64,000 nt of DNA from Pectinophora gossypiella (GCF_024362695.1 NC_065414.1:8077501-8141500); one strand, 5' to 3'; counted from the stretch's first letter, positions 33,328-45,559 are shown. The notes: a model not told the origin generated them from the letters alone. Numbers and translations are program-made.

Positions 33328-34789
33328 AAATGAGACTTGTTGAAATTCACCCATCTAGTCTTCTATTGATTTTATCTTTGCTACGTAGATACCTCTTTTA
33401 GTAGGTTCTCTTCTTATCTTACCTAACGTTTCTCGCTTCTCTTGTTCTGCACTTATCCTTGTACTAATTCAATAGGGCTGTGGAGTATTATCATACTCTC
33501 CCAAGACCAAGTTGCAGGTTATACAAATCTTCATTACAAACAACATTTAACTGAATGAGGGGTTTAGATTTCTCTAGTAATTAGCAACTCAAAGTTCTCC
33601 TCTTCACATATGTTTTGTTTTTTCACATATTTATTTGTTTCTATGGACATATTTTACAATCTGCCAGTTTCAAGGTTAATAGAACAATTCTTCAGAATAC
33701 CCAGTTGTTCGTCTTATCGATATCTGATATTTATACATTACTGAGCAGAAAGACCACAAGATACAGAAAATAGTAAAAAAATGTAACAAATATACAAGCA
33801 GCCTCCTTTCTCATGCTGCAATTTCTTCCAGGCATTCTTTAAGTACAGAAAAATCGGTATAAGTACATACAAATAAAAATATCCGTCAATCTATGTGGGA
33901 TGTTTTTCCAAATGCCACCGAGGGGTCCACTCAGGAAATCTTTCTTGTGAATCCTTTTTAATATTCACAAAAAAGGGATACACCTAAAAGAGTAGTAGTT
34001 CGTCAACTTTAATCCATTTAAAGTGTTTTCGGTTGACGAAAACGTTTAAACAAGATAAATAATTATATAAATAGTAATTCAAAATTATTAAAGGTTTATT
34101 CATGTTTATACAAATTCCAACATCCGTCAAGTCTTAGTAATAGAAGCAACACTAGCAAGAATTAGAGTTCATAATATATAAAAATAATCAATCCTAAATG
34201 CATTTACCATTCAGTTGAAGCGGGAAAATATATCGTTGATCCTGAGAAGTGACCGTTTCTCATTTGTATTATACTTATCCTACCATTTTATTGCCACTAT
34301 CTTCGTATTATAATAGCACACAAAGAGCTTTAAATCTAGTAAAATAGCGAATATACCATAAATCGTCGGTTCGTTACTCATATACGTGTCAGATCCTTTG
34401 TTTCCACACATAACAATATCATGAATTTGCGTTACAAAAAATAAAACCTCCTGCTGTGTAATAAGAACATTTGTAGGCGACAAAAGCTGACGTAGGAAAC
34501 AATAAAAGACTCGCCGAAAGAAATTTAAATAAACCCTTATTGCTCATGCAATTGTCACAGAGAACATAAATATTATTTTAGATTTCCTTTCATAGAAGGG
34601 TTATACCTTATGATAGTAAAACTTTATTCTGCTTTTGCTAGCCGATACTGCAAGTGAATCCGTATGTTGTAAATAAAACAAGATGTCCATTGGTAGGTAT
34701 TGCTCGAGTTATGAATTTTAATAAAACTGACAAGTTTTGAGTCCTACGGTTATCCCGACGACCCTATTACTCTAGCCATAGAGGCAGCC
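33328..34789. other. spacer, no supported gene
   Basis: AT-rich. A 67-codon minus-strand frame at 34280-34483 has no domain. Confidence 0.45.
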
Positions 34790-35086
34790 AATCAGCTCGC
34801 GACACCAAACAAACACTTCAGGACCCCGATACCGACCCCGCCGGCGTGGTCGACGATTTCCCTCATTCAGCGCTTATCGCTATCGGCCCACTAGGGTCGA
34901 TTAATTCTTTCAAATATTTTTCCTCTCAGACGACGCCCTGAGCCGAGGTCCGCGCCCAACTGGGCACACTCAGGCCTGTTGTCTTAAACGTTGTATCGGG
35001 TGAGAGCCCTCAGCGCTCCTCATTTGTCCGGCCAAGTAGTTAATGCCATCTGCGGCAAATCTACAATAAGTCACGTCAAAAAAAAA
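34790..35086 (+). repeat. SINE/LINE 3' end, family E, best copy
   Basis: Contains CCGATACCGACCCCGCCGGC, ATTCAGCGCTTATCGCTATC, CCTCTCAGACGACGCCCTGA, GTGAGAGCCCTCAGCGCTCC and ATCTGCGGCAAATCTACAAT, ending AAGTCACGTCAAAAAAAA. Its A-rich end and repeated occurrence (4562, 45806/46140, 51619) mark it as a retroposed 3' end. Confidence 0.75.
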
Positions 35087-36875
35087 GAGTCCTACGGTAT
35101 TCTTAGCCATTCTCTCATGGAGCCATTTTTTTTATTTTCATTTTACGAATAACGTTGAGTGTTCTTTCCAATTTGTTGAATTACAAATCTTCTTGTCGCA
35201 GACAATTTTCGACTCTTGTATCGTTACTTCTAAGTGGATGAAGGATTTTATAAGTTCACAACTTTTGTTTAAAACAACGAGAAATACAAGCTGAAGATCC
35301 ATCCCTTTGCGATTCTTTTCTGTATTTAAGAATTATTTTATGCAAAAAGTTATGTCGAACTTTGGATAAGTAAATCAATAATTTAATAGCGTTCTTGAAC
35401 TTGTTTGTCTTCATTATCTTCCTCAAGCACTTCCAGAAGATCATCATTCACATTTTTAAATCACAAGAGACTTTAATTCAAGTCTCTGTCTTCTTTTTAA
35501 CTTGACTTATGTAGGTTTGCTTTAGACGCTATTAACTACTTAGCCGGATAACATTTTTTTATGTAAGTAAACTCTAACACTTTAGACCATATACTGCGTG
35601 AGTTCGACCTACTTCTCGTGTGTTATCGTAAACCCTTTCAAATTGCAAACTTTTTATTACGCCTACGATAAGCTTATCTCTAAAGTTGTTACGAATAATA
35701 ATATAACACGGAGAATATTAATTTAATTTGAGGGCACAAAACTAAACCCATCGTAATACGATTATGATAGCAAACTAAACCAATAACTTTGTAAAGTAGA
35801 TCAAACGTGAAGGTACTTTTATTATTATGTACATTAAAACGAATTTGATTTACGTAATCCGTCTTCATTGACAAAATTTTGATGTCGGTACACTAATTAA
35901 TTAAATTATTATGTATCGTCTTGAAAGTTATAGACAAAAATTTACAGAAGTAGACGATCCACTTACTTATGTTTACACGGTAACGTTGTGTTCGGTAAAG
36001 TAGTTAAAGCCATATTTGGCAAATATAAATTTCCGTTTTTTTTAAATTAAATGACATCAAAAATCATTTATTTCGGTAACGTCCATAGAATATTAGTATA
36101 CAAGACGACTTATAAACTAGTGTTAGTAAGACCTTATTCGTGCGAGCATAAAAACAAACTTATAAAGTGTGAAGCTCCATCCATTTTTAGAAGGGGAGAG
36201 TCCCACCTATCACATAACTTCTTTAGGATACTATTCCTTTTTTATGTGAATGCTTCAGATAATACTTTTAGCTGGAGGTACACTTCCAGACATAGTGCTC
36301 TTTTCTTATCAATAACAAATTTGTACACTTAAGAGTATTGCACTAATTGTCCAATATGCCGTTCCGCATACGTATATTTTAATAAGCTCCATTACAAAAA
36401 GTTACGTAAGGTACAAGGGTTCCACGTTCTAGATGTGCATGATCCGTTTTGGCCACAAAATCATTTGTGCTTACCTAAGCATAAACCCTATAGTTGTTAC
36501 GGAGTTACAGCACTGGCGTCGTTAAATTTGCTTGCTGTACCGATCACTCGAATTAATCATTCATTGTCTGTCCAATTCAAATCAACCGTCGCCTTTGATT
36601 GGACCAAAGTGAACTTAATGTTGACATGAAACAAATACGATGCTAACATGTTGATCCGTTTACAAATCTCATTAGCTACAGACGTTGCTTTACAGGATTT
36701 CAATAACAAAGGTGTATTAACAATTGCGTATAATAATGACGTCATTGTACGTGTTTTTTTCACGTGTCAATCGTGGTACGAAAAAAAAAAATCAATCGAA
36801 AGTGAACAAGGCAAATCGTTGAGTAATGTAAAAGGTCTTTGGCGGTTTAATAATAAATCTAATACTCGTGCTAGG
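35087..36875. other. spacer, no supported gene
   Basis: Frames of 61-100 codons at 35256-35447, 35689-35874 (minus), 36051-36332, 36435-36629 and 36648-36950 (plus) show no domain. The last runs into a SINE head at 36880. Confidence 0.4.
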
Positions 36876-36879
36876 TTAG

Positions 36880-37100
36880 CCCGTGGTAGCTCAGTTGGTA
36901 GAACGCTTGCCTCTCACATTCCCGAGAAATGCATTTTCGGAGGTATGTGACCTAACCTGTATTGGGCTGGTATTCCCTTCGCGAGTAAGTGAAAGACAGG
37001 CAGTCGCTTCTGTAAAAAACCGGACCTGTCAAATCTTCAGGTTAGGTAAGTGGACCCTGTGAATAATGGCATAATGATAGGGAGGTGATGATGATACTCG
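36880..37100 (+). mobile_element. SINE, family B, with tRNA-like head
   Basis: The copy that shows the family's origin. CCGTGGTAGCTCAGTTGGTA gives a pol III A box (TAGCTCAGTTGG), followed by the family B body (GAGAAATGCATTTTCGGAGG, GTATGTGACCTAACCTGTAT, AGGCAGTCGCTTCTGTAAAA, GACCTGTCAAATCTTCAGGT) and a GGTGATGATGAT tail. No clear target-site duplication was found. Confidence 0.75.
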
Positions 37101-37235
37101 TACTAGGGTCATCGAAAAATAATCTAACTAGAGGTAACACAGTCAAACAGGGAGCGCTAATTCGAAACCCGCTATCGGACTTCTACTGGAGTTATTAATT
37201 TATCATAAGTGCAGTTCCCACTAACACAATTGGCT

Positions 37236-37392
37236 CGACCATTATATATGGCGATACGGCTCACCACCTATTGTTGGTCTAACGGGAAGCTCGGTACTTA
37301 GGCGTGGCGTGGGAACTTAGTTCATCTTGCGACTGATGTGGCTTTGACTACACCAATTGGGATAGAGTCGTAAGTTTATGTCATCTTAATAC
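37236..37392 (+). repeat. interspersed repeat, family G
   Basis: Longer copy of the repeat at 1058: GGCGATACGGCTCACCACC, TGGTCTAACGGGAAGCTCGG, TTAGTTCATCTTGCGACTG and CACCAATTGGGATAGAGTCG. Confidence 0.6.
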
Positions 37393-38035
37393 GGTCACCC
37401 ACAAAAGACCACCAAATCTTATTATCTTAAAATGGTTTTAAGTATCGATTAAGCCCTTGAGTGATGGTTGTATAAAACTCAATGCTAAAGTTAGGCATTT
37501 AAAGCTGTAGAATGATAACAGATGTCTAGAATCTGTCTAGATAAGGGCTTGCTTTTATTAGATTTAGGATAAATTTATGGCTGGTATTAAACGATCTGAT
37601 CGAGACCCATTGCTGATTAATCGATTTTTAACGAATTTGTAAAATAAACCTTTAACGTTGGTACTTAAGTACTTTTTATTAAATTATATCTTTACTTGTA
37701 TCCAGACATCACGGCATGATAGTCAGTAGTATTTCCTATCACTGCTCGTTTGGAATAAATTGTTGCTGTATTCCGCCAATTGTTTTGTTTTTATAAATAT
37801 TTTTCTTTTGTTTAAGATATGTTTAAATATTCCTTGTTGATTGCTTTGGCTATCTTAGCCTTGAATATGCACCCCTTGTTATGGAAGGCTTGTTTTGCCA
37901 TTGCTATTGCGACAGGTACTTCTCACTATTTTAAGGCAGTTATCACACGAAGCGGTCGCCGTCGCGGTTTTCGGTGACGAAGCGGTCGGCAAAGTAGTTT
38001 GACAACCGCGTCGTATGATAACCGCCTTACATTGA
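37393..38035. other. spacer, no gene seen
   Basis: No recurring repeat and no long frame. The stretch near 37940-38020 (GCGGTCGCCGTCGCGG, AAGCGGTCGGCAAAG) is richer in G and C than its flanks but encodes nothing clear. Confidence 0.4.
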
Positions 38036-38162
38036 CATCATCATCATCAGCCGTACGACGCCCACTGCTGGGCATAGGCCTCCCCCAAGGATCTCCACGA
38101 CGATCGGTCCTGCGCTGCCCGCATCCAGTGGCTTCCCGCGACCTTCACCAGATCGTCGGTCT
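38036..38162 (-). repeat. LINE 3' end fragment, family C
   Basis: A minus-strand insertion with a (TCA)n tail on its left. AGCCGTACGACGCCCACTGC, TGGGCATAGGCCTCCCCCAA and GGATCTCCACGACGATCGGT are also seen at 40777 and 48092. It extends to ACCTTCACCAGATCGTCGGT. Confidence 0.75.
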
Positions 38163-38447
38163 ACATTGACATATTATATTTAATATTGTTTAAACTACAT
38201 GGCTTCATCATCACCCTCCTGTCTTTATCCCATTCTAAATGGCGTCGGCAGGATATGTAATTCTTTTCTGTTAGGTTAAACTTTTTTTCTGTCAATCGTC
38301 TTCTCCGTACTCACACCACACATGACTTAACATAGTTGGCGGGAATTATTACAGATGCATCTGTTTACCCCTTTGGGGGCACAGGCGTGATGCTATAATA
38401 TGTTGTTTAGACTTGGACGATATTTGTTTCTTGACTGGACAAACAGA

Positions 38448-38485
38448 GAACTGTGAAAGCTCTCAGTAGAGAGCTTTCACAGTTC
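38448..38485. repeat. perfect 17-bp hairpin
   Basis: GAACTGTGAAAGCTCTC (38448-38464), loop AGTA, GAGAGCTTTCACAGTTC (38469-38485). Perfect pairing and a tetraloop. No T run follows directly, and it is too short for an ordinary microRNA precursor. Confidence 0.9.
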
Positions 38486-39192
38486 AGATAAGTCTCGTAG
38501 CATACGTAAAACAGAGTCAGCTCTTCTCAAAAATCGGATTTTGTTATCTGATGATGGCGTAGGCACGGAAATCGCATAAAGGAAAGAAGACAAGTATAAA
38601 CGAATTAAGTCTTAACAAAATTACTGTTCCATTGCTCTTCGAAACCACGAAGGTCAGCACGTTCCAGAGTTTATTCAGCCATAACAAGGTGTTAATAAGA
38701 TCTCCCTTCCGTATCCTTTCTTAATAAACTTTTAAGTTTACACAAAAGAGCCCTCTGGTCATCGTAACTTTTAATTTCAATTTTAAATGACTTTTTCTTT
38801 GGAATAATTAATAGCTTCCTAAATTAATTGATTATATAGAAAAACTTAGGAAACCACCTGATTTAAATCAAATTAATTATTTTTGCAAAACTGCCCGCCA
38901 AGAAAATCTAATTACAAAACAATCATAAATATTAAACAAAACCTAGGTACGTAGTTTAAAAAAAATCACGTGTTCACTTGCTTAAGTATCCCAGGCATGT
39001 CGTAACTACACTTGCACTTTTCTATATTCCATGGATTCGTCTTATACATTCTCTATTTATAATTTAAATATAGAACTAATAATAAAATAGACCTGTTACG
39101 TTCCGTTCCATCTGTTTCGTTTCTGTCCTACAAAGAACAATAGTTAAGAACATTACTTAACGTCTTGATACAACTATGTTCCGAAGTATCCT
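38486..39192. other. spacer, no gene seen
   Basis: AT-rich with no long frame. Confidence 0.45.
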
Positions 39193-39992
39193 TTATACAA
39201 ATGTCATGTTGATCGCATCGAAAGAGTTCAAAAAAAATTCGTCAAGATCTTAAATTATCGCAGTAGTACACCCAATGCATCATACATCGAGTCACTTAAA
39301 GAACATAAAATGGTCACCCTTCAAAATCGTCGTAAGCAATTCGATATAGTATTTCTCTTCAAACTGTTGAACAATATAATCGATTCATCGTTATTGTTAT
39401 CTAAAATTAATTTCATTAATAAAGCCCTATTGCCACTTCGTTCCTCACGAACTTTAAACATTTTTGTACCACCACGACTACGTAAAAACTATACAAATAA
39501 TAATTTTACCTCTCGCTGTCTGAACATGTATAATAAGGACTTTTCTGATATCGACCTATTCAATAACTCTTTGAATACCATGAAAAATAAAATATTCTTA
39601 AAACTTAGTGTATAATTATTATAAATACTACTTTAGTATTACTTAATTTCACTCTTGTCTGCTTGTTATCTTTATCTTTCTTTATTTACTTAAATCTGGT
39701 TTGCTTTTATATTGTATCCTAAATTTTCATTTTGTATAAGAATAATTCACTTTTTATTTTTATAGATTAAGTGACCATCTTATTAGTAGGTACCTACTAA
39801 TGATTTGTTTCATGTACTTATGTTCTACCTCTTAGCATAACTGAGTCTGTCTCAATAAGCTCTTAATTGCATTTTATCTGTAAGCACTTTTTGGGCACTC
39901 GTTGTCTTTATGTTATGTATTGTTTTTCTTTACTTATTTGTATAAATGACTGTTTTGTGCCAAAACAAATGAAAAAAAAAAGTATGTATGTA
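39193..39992 (+). pseudogene. non-LTR retrotransposon C-terminal remnant with 3' UTR
   Basis: From about 39196 to the TAA at 39613-39615 the sequence is open and encodes the C-terminal tail after a LINE reverse transcriptase. HVDRIERVQKKFVKILNYR is followed by LQNRRKQFDIVFLFKLLNN and a variable end. The first ATG (39310) lies inside this tail, so the start is only where an ORF finder places it. The Arg-Ile-Glu-x-Val-Gln-Lys-x-Phe and Leu-x-x-Arg-Arg...Phe-Leu-Phe-Lys-Leu patterns are typical of Jockey/CR1-like elements. An AT-rich 3' UTR of about 355 bases ends in a 10-base A run and GTATGTATGTATG (to 39992). The copy is 5'-truncated. Confidence 0.75.
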
Positions 39993-40776
39993 TGCATCCT
40001 AAGGGATTTCATTGCCAGTAATACCTGCGCTCAGATTTCTTCGTGATCAGCTCGATTTAGTCTAGTAGTTCAATAGCTAAAGCACAATCGCGCAGGTGAT
40101 CCTTGTTTCTTTTTTTTATTGAAAAATATGAACTTAATGCCTTAAGCGATAAGAAGCATTGCTAAAGCCGACATGGGTTTGTCTCAACGCAATTATATTT
40201 TGCGTTGTTTAAATGATCATTTCATTATTTTAACACAACTTAACATCATAATATCTGTATCCCTGAAGAGATAGACAGAGGTGTAAATAGTATTTCGTAT
40301 ATACCCGCTCCTCCACAGTGTTGACAATTGCAACATAATAATATAATTGACTATAATTAACAATTGAATAACCTTTTAAAAAAAGGTTAAAAAAAAATAT
40401 ATTAATTCTTTACTATTTTTAAATTAATTTTGTATTCATCGAACTTCTCTTATTGTCGCACGTGTTTGTAACTTTTGTAATTATCTACTAAAACCGAATT
40501 ATATACGAAATGGCAAAACAATCAGCGTTTCTTTTAATACAGTCTGCGAGTGGTGAAATAATAAATCCACACACATCTTAACACACAGCTATGTTTAAAT
40601 CTTCTGGAATAGGTGCGAGCTTATTGCCATTAACAGAGCACACATCCTGAAAAAAACTGCGCTACTACGTGTAATGGTTTATTGTGTAATAACTCTCTTA
40701 GTTATTTAGAACAATGTCTAAATACAAATTGCATATTACAGATTTTCCTTTGTACATTATTTTTGCTGATTCTAAT
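39993..40776. other. spacer, no supported gene
   Basis: A scrap at 40250-40322 (CCCTGAAGAGATAGACAGAGG, in part) resembles 21339-21420. No gene is seen. Confidence 0.45.
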
Positions 40777-40874
40777 ATCATCACCATCAGCCGTACGACG
40801 CCCACTGCTGGGCATAGGCCTCCCCCAAGGATCTCCACGACGATCGGTCCCGCGCTGCCCGCATCCAACGGCAT
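40777..40874 (-). repeat. LINE 3' end fragment, family C
   Basis: Nearly the same sequence as 38036-38130, with a short ATCATCACCATCAG tail on the left. The 72-codon frame at 40682-40900 runs through it and is not a gene. Confidence 0.75.
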
Positions 40875-42049
40875 TCCTGATTCTAAATAATCTTTGCTAA
40901 TTACTTATTGTGTTTTTCTTCTCTGTCAAAAAAAAAACAGAGCTGCAGTTCAGTTCCTAGTACGGTGAGTGCTTTAACATAAGCAATCATTTGCCGTAAA
41001 TTATATCTAGCATGACAGAGAGACGAGATATATGTCTCTTTCGCACTAACAGTATAAAGCTTAGTACGAAAAAGACGAGAGATATGACGTCACCCTTATC
41101 GTGCTATGTTTTATGGTTTATATCTTAATGCATTATCACTACCTACTAAGATACTCATACGTTATAAGCCTTGTTCTCACAGACAAATACACTGGGTAAG
41201 CTTGTTTAGTACCAACATACAAGTTTGAGACCCCAGGGTGTAAAGCATATTGGTACCTATGGATATTATAGTACGTGACAGTGACAGACTGGATCGCCTT
41301 GAGATATTTTGTGAAAACTTTGTGTAAATACAGATGTTAAAATCTATCAATCTTCACTTTACTATCGAAAGAAAAGAATTAAGTACAATAATTTTGAATC
41401 GAGTGGATCAATTATCCTGAATAAAAAATGGCAATAAAATGCATCATAGTCGTGCGTCAACTTCAAGCCAAGAAAAACGCATCAAACTTCGAACAATGCG
41501 GGTTGTAAACTTAAAAAAAAAAAACAATATTATGTAAATTCCGTGTTCTTGCCGCTCATGTAAGTGCCTTTTTCATATTTATAGTCTCTAATCGTGAGGG
41601 CGAAAATCCATCAGAAACAAGCTGAAACCATACAACTTCAAAGAGTTCAATTGCTATACAACCTAGGATAACCTACTCCTTTGAATCATCTTGTTGAGTA
41701 TTTAGCTTTGATTCCCGGGGAGGTCTAAACTAAACAGAGAAGCTCGCTAGTGTTTGCGAGTAAACACAGCACTGCCCAAACAATGGGTGCCTCTGAAACA
41801 TTATCCACAAACACGTATATATTGTACAGCTAACGTTTGTCGGAATCTGTAGAGGGTCATAAATAATAGATTTTATCAGTTTCTTAGTTTTGCAGGGTTA
41901 TAGGTACATCGAGTGAAGGTAGAAGATTGCCTTACAAATTTAAAATTGTGGAAATTGGATGACGAAAAATAAAGTTATAAGGTAGGAAAGAAAAAATGAA
42001 TATGCATGATGATAACAGACTAACGGGTGTAATCTTTTGTTATCAGACT
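40875..42049. other. spacer, no supported gene
   Basis: Near 41010-41090 opposed strings (GAGACGAGATATATGTCTC, AAAGACGAGAGATATGACGTC in part) suggest a weak inverted repeat. Otherwise featureless. Confidence 0.4.
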
Positions 42050-42207
42050 GACAACTCTCCAGGGACGTCGTCCGCATAGACTTCATTTATCACGGTAAGT
42101 ACAACTATTGCAGAAATTAATTCAAATCGGTTCATCGGTTCACACGTGAAAAGATACATAAAAGAAGACGAAGAGATACCGAATCACTTTCGCATTTATA
42201 ATGTTTG
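42050..42207. repeat. short interspersed repeat with GTCGTCCGC and CGCATTTATAAT ends
   Basis: Begins near CCAGGGACGTCGTCCGCATA, contains TTCAAATCGGTTCATCGGTT and ends CTTTCGCATTTATAATGTTT. These ends recall the 24363-24600 repeat type. Class uncertain. Confidence 0.5.
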
Positions 42208-42635
42208 TAAAGACAGATTATTAATCTTGCGTGTAGGGCTATTCTACATTTCATAATGTACTACTGAAGATACATGACCTCATTGCTAATCCAGTTATCA
42301 GGGTATCCGAGCTTACCAAATATAATCCGAAGCGAATCCGAGCGCGCTGCATAGTTAATGGGCCAATATTTAGAGATATCTGACCATCGCTACGTTAGGG
42401 AACAATGTCTTTGTTTGCACAATTTGTAACCAAGATGCCAGATATTGGTTGTACGGATTGGCGTTACGTAATATACAACTACTAAATCCATAACCCTATT
42501 ATGTAGTTCACCGTTAGTAATATAAGGGCTTTTAGTCCATTTATAATGATAGGTATATTTGTGCGGAGAGTATGCTACGCAAAAAAGAAACACATTTTGG
42601 CATTTGAACAACAGGTTCGGATTGGTAGTAAATAA

Positions 42636-42892
42636 TGCTGTTATAGATCCGGCAAAGGCCCGTGACATGGCTCTTGTAACGACCACATACTTATATCAGT
42701 AATTAGTAAGCGGGACCAACGGCTAAACGTGCCTTCCGAAGCACGGATCATCTTACTTTCGGACAATCAGATGATCAGCCTGAAATATCCTAAACAAACT
42801 AGGGATCACAAAGTGATTTTTGTGACATGAACCCCGGATTTGAACCCGGGGCCTCGTGAACCCAACGCTCAAACACTGGACCACGGAGGCCG
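42636..42892 (-). mobile_element. tRNA-headed SINE, 3'-truncated
   Basis: On the minus strand the head begins GGCCTCCGTGGTCCAGTGTT, with a B-box-like GGGTTCAAATCCGGGG. It proceeds through ATCACTTTGTGATCCC and GTGCTTCGGAAGGCACG to GGCCTTTGCCGGATC, where it stops short of the AAG tail. The 98-codon minus-strand frame at 42390-42686 overlaps its end only by chance. Confidence 0.8.
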
Positions 42893-43083
42893 ATGGGATG
42901 GTGACCTGTCAGCAGACAGTACATTATCAACATCTTACAACAAAACGGTAGCTTCACCGTCTATGGGGTTGTAAAGTACATCTTATTTTAAGTCAATCGT
43001 GTGATCAGCCTGTAATTTCTTCAGCAAACTAGGGATTAAAAGACGTGTTCACAACAATTGATTTATGTGATACGACCCCATCG

Positions 43084-43455
43084 AGGCCTTTGAAATTTGG
43101 TGTTAGAGGAGGACGGAAAGAATAAGTAGGACTGAAACAGTTACTAATAAGGAAGTGCTAATAAGAATAAGGGAAAAGAGGCAAATATTGAGAGTTATTG
43201 AGGACAGAAGAGGTAAGATGATTGGACACGACGCGATACGACGACGATAATAAGACACGTCGAAATTATTAAAAACATCACAGAAGGAAAGCTACAAGGA
43301 AAGAGAGGAATGAGATGACCAAGAAGAGCTTACACGGAACAGATTAAAGAGAAGGTGAACGTCATGTCCTATAAGGAAGTGAAGGAATTGGCCTTTGATA
43401 GACAAGAATGGAGAATGCTACAACGGCGTGGCCCTTAAATTAGTGATGATGATAC
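43084..43455 (+). pseudogene. RTE-type LINE C-terminal remnant
   Basis: Broken frames encode the post-RT tail of a LINE: EAFEIWC near the start, then VTNKEVLIRIREKRQILRVI, a GKMIGHD segment, and RRAYTEQIKEKVNVMSYKEV before AFDRQEWRMLQRR and a TAA, followed by GTGATGATGAT. The Thr-Asn-x-Glu-Val-Leu...Arg-Pro-Arg...Tyr...Lys-Glu-Val order is typical of RTE/BovB-style endonuclease-reverse transcriptase tails. Stops and insertions show it is dead. Sister copies: 50751-51104 (plus), 53666-53780 and 26781-26866 (minus). Confidence 0.75.
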
Positions 43456-43859
43456 TTCCTGAAATGAAACGACCCGGAAACCTGATGGTACGACCAACGC
43501 TTAACCCCTGGACCACGAAGGCCGTAGTATGTGATTATAATGCTTCTATCTTACTACTGTCAGGACCATCAAATCATATTATTGGGAATGAAATTCAATC
43601 AACATGTTCAGGCCATTATTTGATGGGTAGTTAGCCGTTCAAAGGAGGTTACTGATGCAATCACTGCATGTAATCGTCTTTAGTATTAGCATGGTATTAG
43701 TAGGTACATGTTGGTCAAGATTCGATTATGTGATGTCACCCTAAGCGTGACTTGCAGTTTCAACATTATAATCGACTTTATCTGTTCTGTGATTTTTACT
43801 AATAGTGAGTGATAGATTTTTTAAAACGCCGCGAAGATCTCTCTGTAAAATACATATTG

Positions 43860-44004
43860 TGTCATGGAAAAAAAATACCGGTATCTAGACTGGTCCTACA
43901 TTATTTTAGCCCATATGTGATGTCCATCAAAATTTATAATAAACTGCCTAACATATTAAAAGAAGAAAAGAGTGACAATATATTAAAACTAGATGTCGCG
44001 TGGT
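43860..44004 (+). pseudogene. LINE C-terminal scrap (CR1/Jockey-like)
   Basis: Within the 86-codon frame at 43809-44069, the part reading SRLVLHYFSPYVMSIKIYNK and LPNILKEEKSDNILK resembles the end of CR1/Jockey-like reverse transcriptase proteins (Lys-Ile-Tyr-Asn-Lys-Leu-Pro). The frame then runs into the tandem array and is not a real C-terminus. Confidence 0.5.
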
Positions 44005-44061
44005 TCGCTCGCAGCAAGCTGCTCGCGTGTCTTGTTTTCCCGTCATTTTTTTACCGCGATA

Positions 44062-45010
44062 GAATTTGACCAAGACTTGAATTGGTCTCGTGAAATCAAA
44101 AAAGTTCTAGGTGCTATGGTTTTGCCAGGCCGTAGGGTGACCCCTGATGCGGAGCAGTTTTCGAAGATCTAGCAGTATTTCCATACTCAACAAGACGTTC
44201 CCATAACACCCCTATACATCGTTTTTACATCCGAGACATTTTCTGTAAAAACAAAAATTTGTATGGCGGCCATCTTGTTTTTCGGCCATTTTGATTTTTT
44301 TTTACCGGCGATAAAATTTGACCAAGATTTTATTAGGTTTGGTGAAAAAAGAATCGTTCCAGGTGCGATAGTTTTCCCAGGCTGTAGGGTGCCGCCCTGA
44401 TGAGGAGCAGTTTTTGAAGGTCGGGAAGTATTTCCATACTCAATATGACATTTTGATCTCATCACTCTTACATCACATTCACCCCGAGGCATTTTCGAGA
44501 AAAACGAAAATTTTGTATGGCGGCCATCTTGTTTTTCCGCCATTTTGATTTTTTTTCACTGCCAATTGAATTTGACCAAAGTTTAAATATGTGTTGTGAA
44601 AACCAAAAAGTTCTAGGTGCTATAGTTTTGCCAGGCCGTAGGGTGTCTCCCTGATGCGGAGCAGTTTTCGAAGATCTAGCAGTATTTCCATACTCAACAA
44701 GACGTTCCGATTACACCTCCGTACACAGTTTTTACCCCCAAGACATTTTCTTGAAAAACAAAAATTTGTATGGCGGCCATCTTGTTTATCCGCCATTTTG
44801 ATTTTTTTTCACCCACGATAGAATTTGACCAAGATTTTAATAGGTTTCGTGAAAAAAGAATCGTTCCAGGTGCGATAGTTTTGCCAGACGGTAGGGTGTC
44901 TCCCTGATGCGGAGCAGTTTTCCAAGATCTGGAAGTTTTCCCATACTCATCGGAATATCTTGATCACATCTCCCATACATCATATTTACCCCCCGGCGCT
45001 CCTTCTGGGA
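44062..45010. repeat. ~253-bp tandem array, about 4 units
   Basis: The marker AGAATTTGACCAAGA (or close variants) recurs at 44062, 44314, 44568 and 44821, spaced 252-254 bases. Each unit also holds a TGCCAGGCCGTAGGGTG-like block, GATGCGGAGCAGTTTT, TATTTCCATACTCA, and (in the first three) TGTATGGCGGCCATCTTGTT with CGCCATTTTGATTTTT. Units 1 and 3, and units 2 and 4, look more alike, suggesting duplication of a pair. A partial unit precedes 44062. The 118-codon minus-strand frame at 44187-44543 is a product of the repeat. Confidence 0.88.
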
Positions 45011-45023
45011 GAACAACCCTGTC

Positions 45024-45063
45024 AGTGAGTCAGTCAGTCAGTCAGTCAGTCAGTCAGTCAGTA
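45024..45063. repeat. (CAGT)n microsatellite
   Basis: About ten CAGT units directly after the 253-bp array. A shorter CAGTTAGTCAGT occurs at the end of the 134-bp array near 25650. Confidence 0.9.
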
Positions 45064-45380
45064 CATGGGTTTGTAGCTTTATATAATATAAAATAAAAAC
45101 ACTTCTCATTAATAAATGTTACTACAGCACTAGTGAATACCTTAATGATACTGATGTTACTATTTGAAAAGCTGCCTTCTCTTTTTTAAACTTCTATTTT
45201 CTTGTGCCCGAAAGGATCTATGATGTGAAACTCATTATATTATGTAACTTACAAACTTGTACACCATAATAGTATGCAAATAAATAATATTGAATATACT
45301 GAAAGCTACCCTTCAGTCCAAAGATAGTAATTTTTAGTACGATTTCCTCCGAAATAATCTTTATACATAAGCAAGCAAGC
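45064..45380. other. spacer, no gene seen
   Basis: AT-rich, no long frame. Confidence 0.45.
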
Positions 45381-45455
45381 AAGGGTAACAGAGACTATAG
45401 TAGAATTCCATTTGCTTCGATCCTGACGCACTTCTCTTGCTTCCTCCACATTCAA
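45381..45455 (+). repeat. interspersed repeat, family F
   Basis: GGTAACAGAGACTATAGTAG, ATTCCATTTGCTTCGATCCT and CTCTTGCTTCCTCCACATTC, shared with 318-430 (inverted) and 62105-62182. Confidence 0.6.
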
Positions 45456-45559
45456 AATAAATATTCCTTACGAATGGTCAAAAACAGATTCATCGGCTGC
45501 CTATAAAATATTCTGCGTCTATATTTCTGAGTATTGTTTCTATAAAACATAAACAGCCT

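Noticed and set aside
44187..44543. 118-residue minus-strand protein
   Set aside because: It arises from the 253-bp tandem array and repeats the same words as the array.
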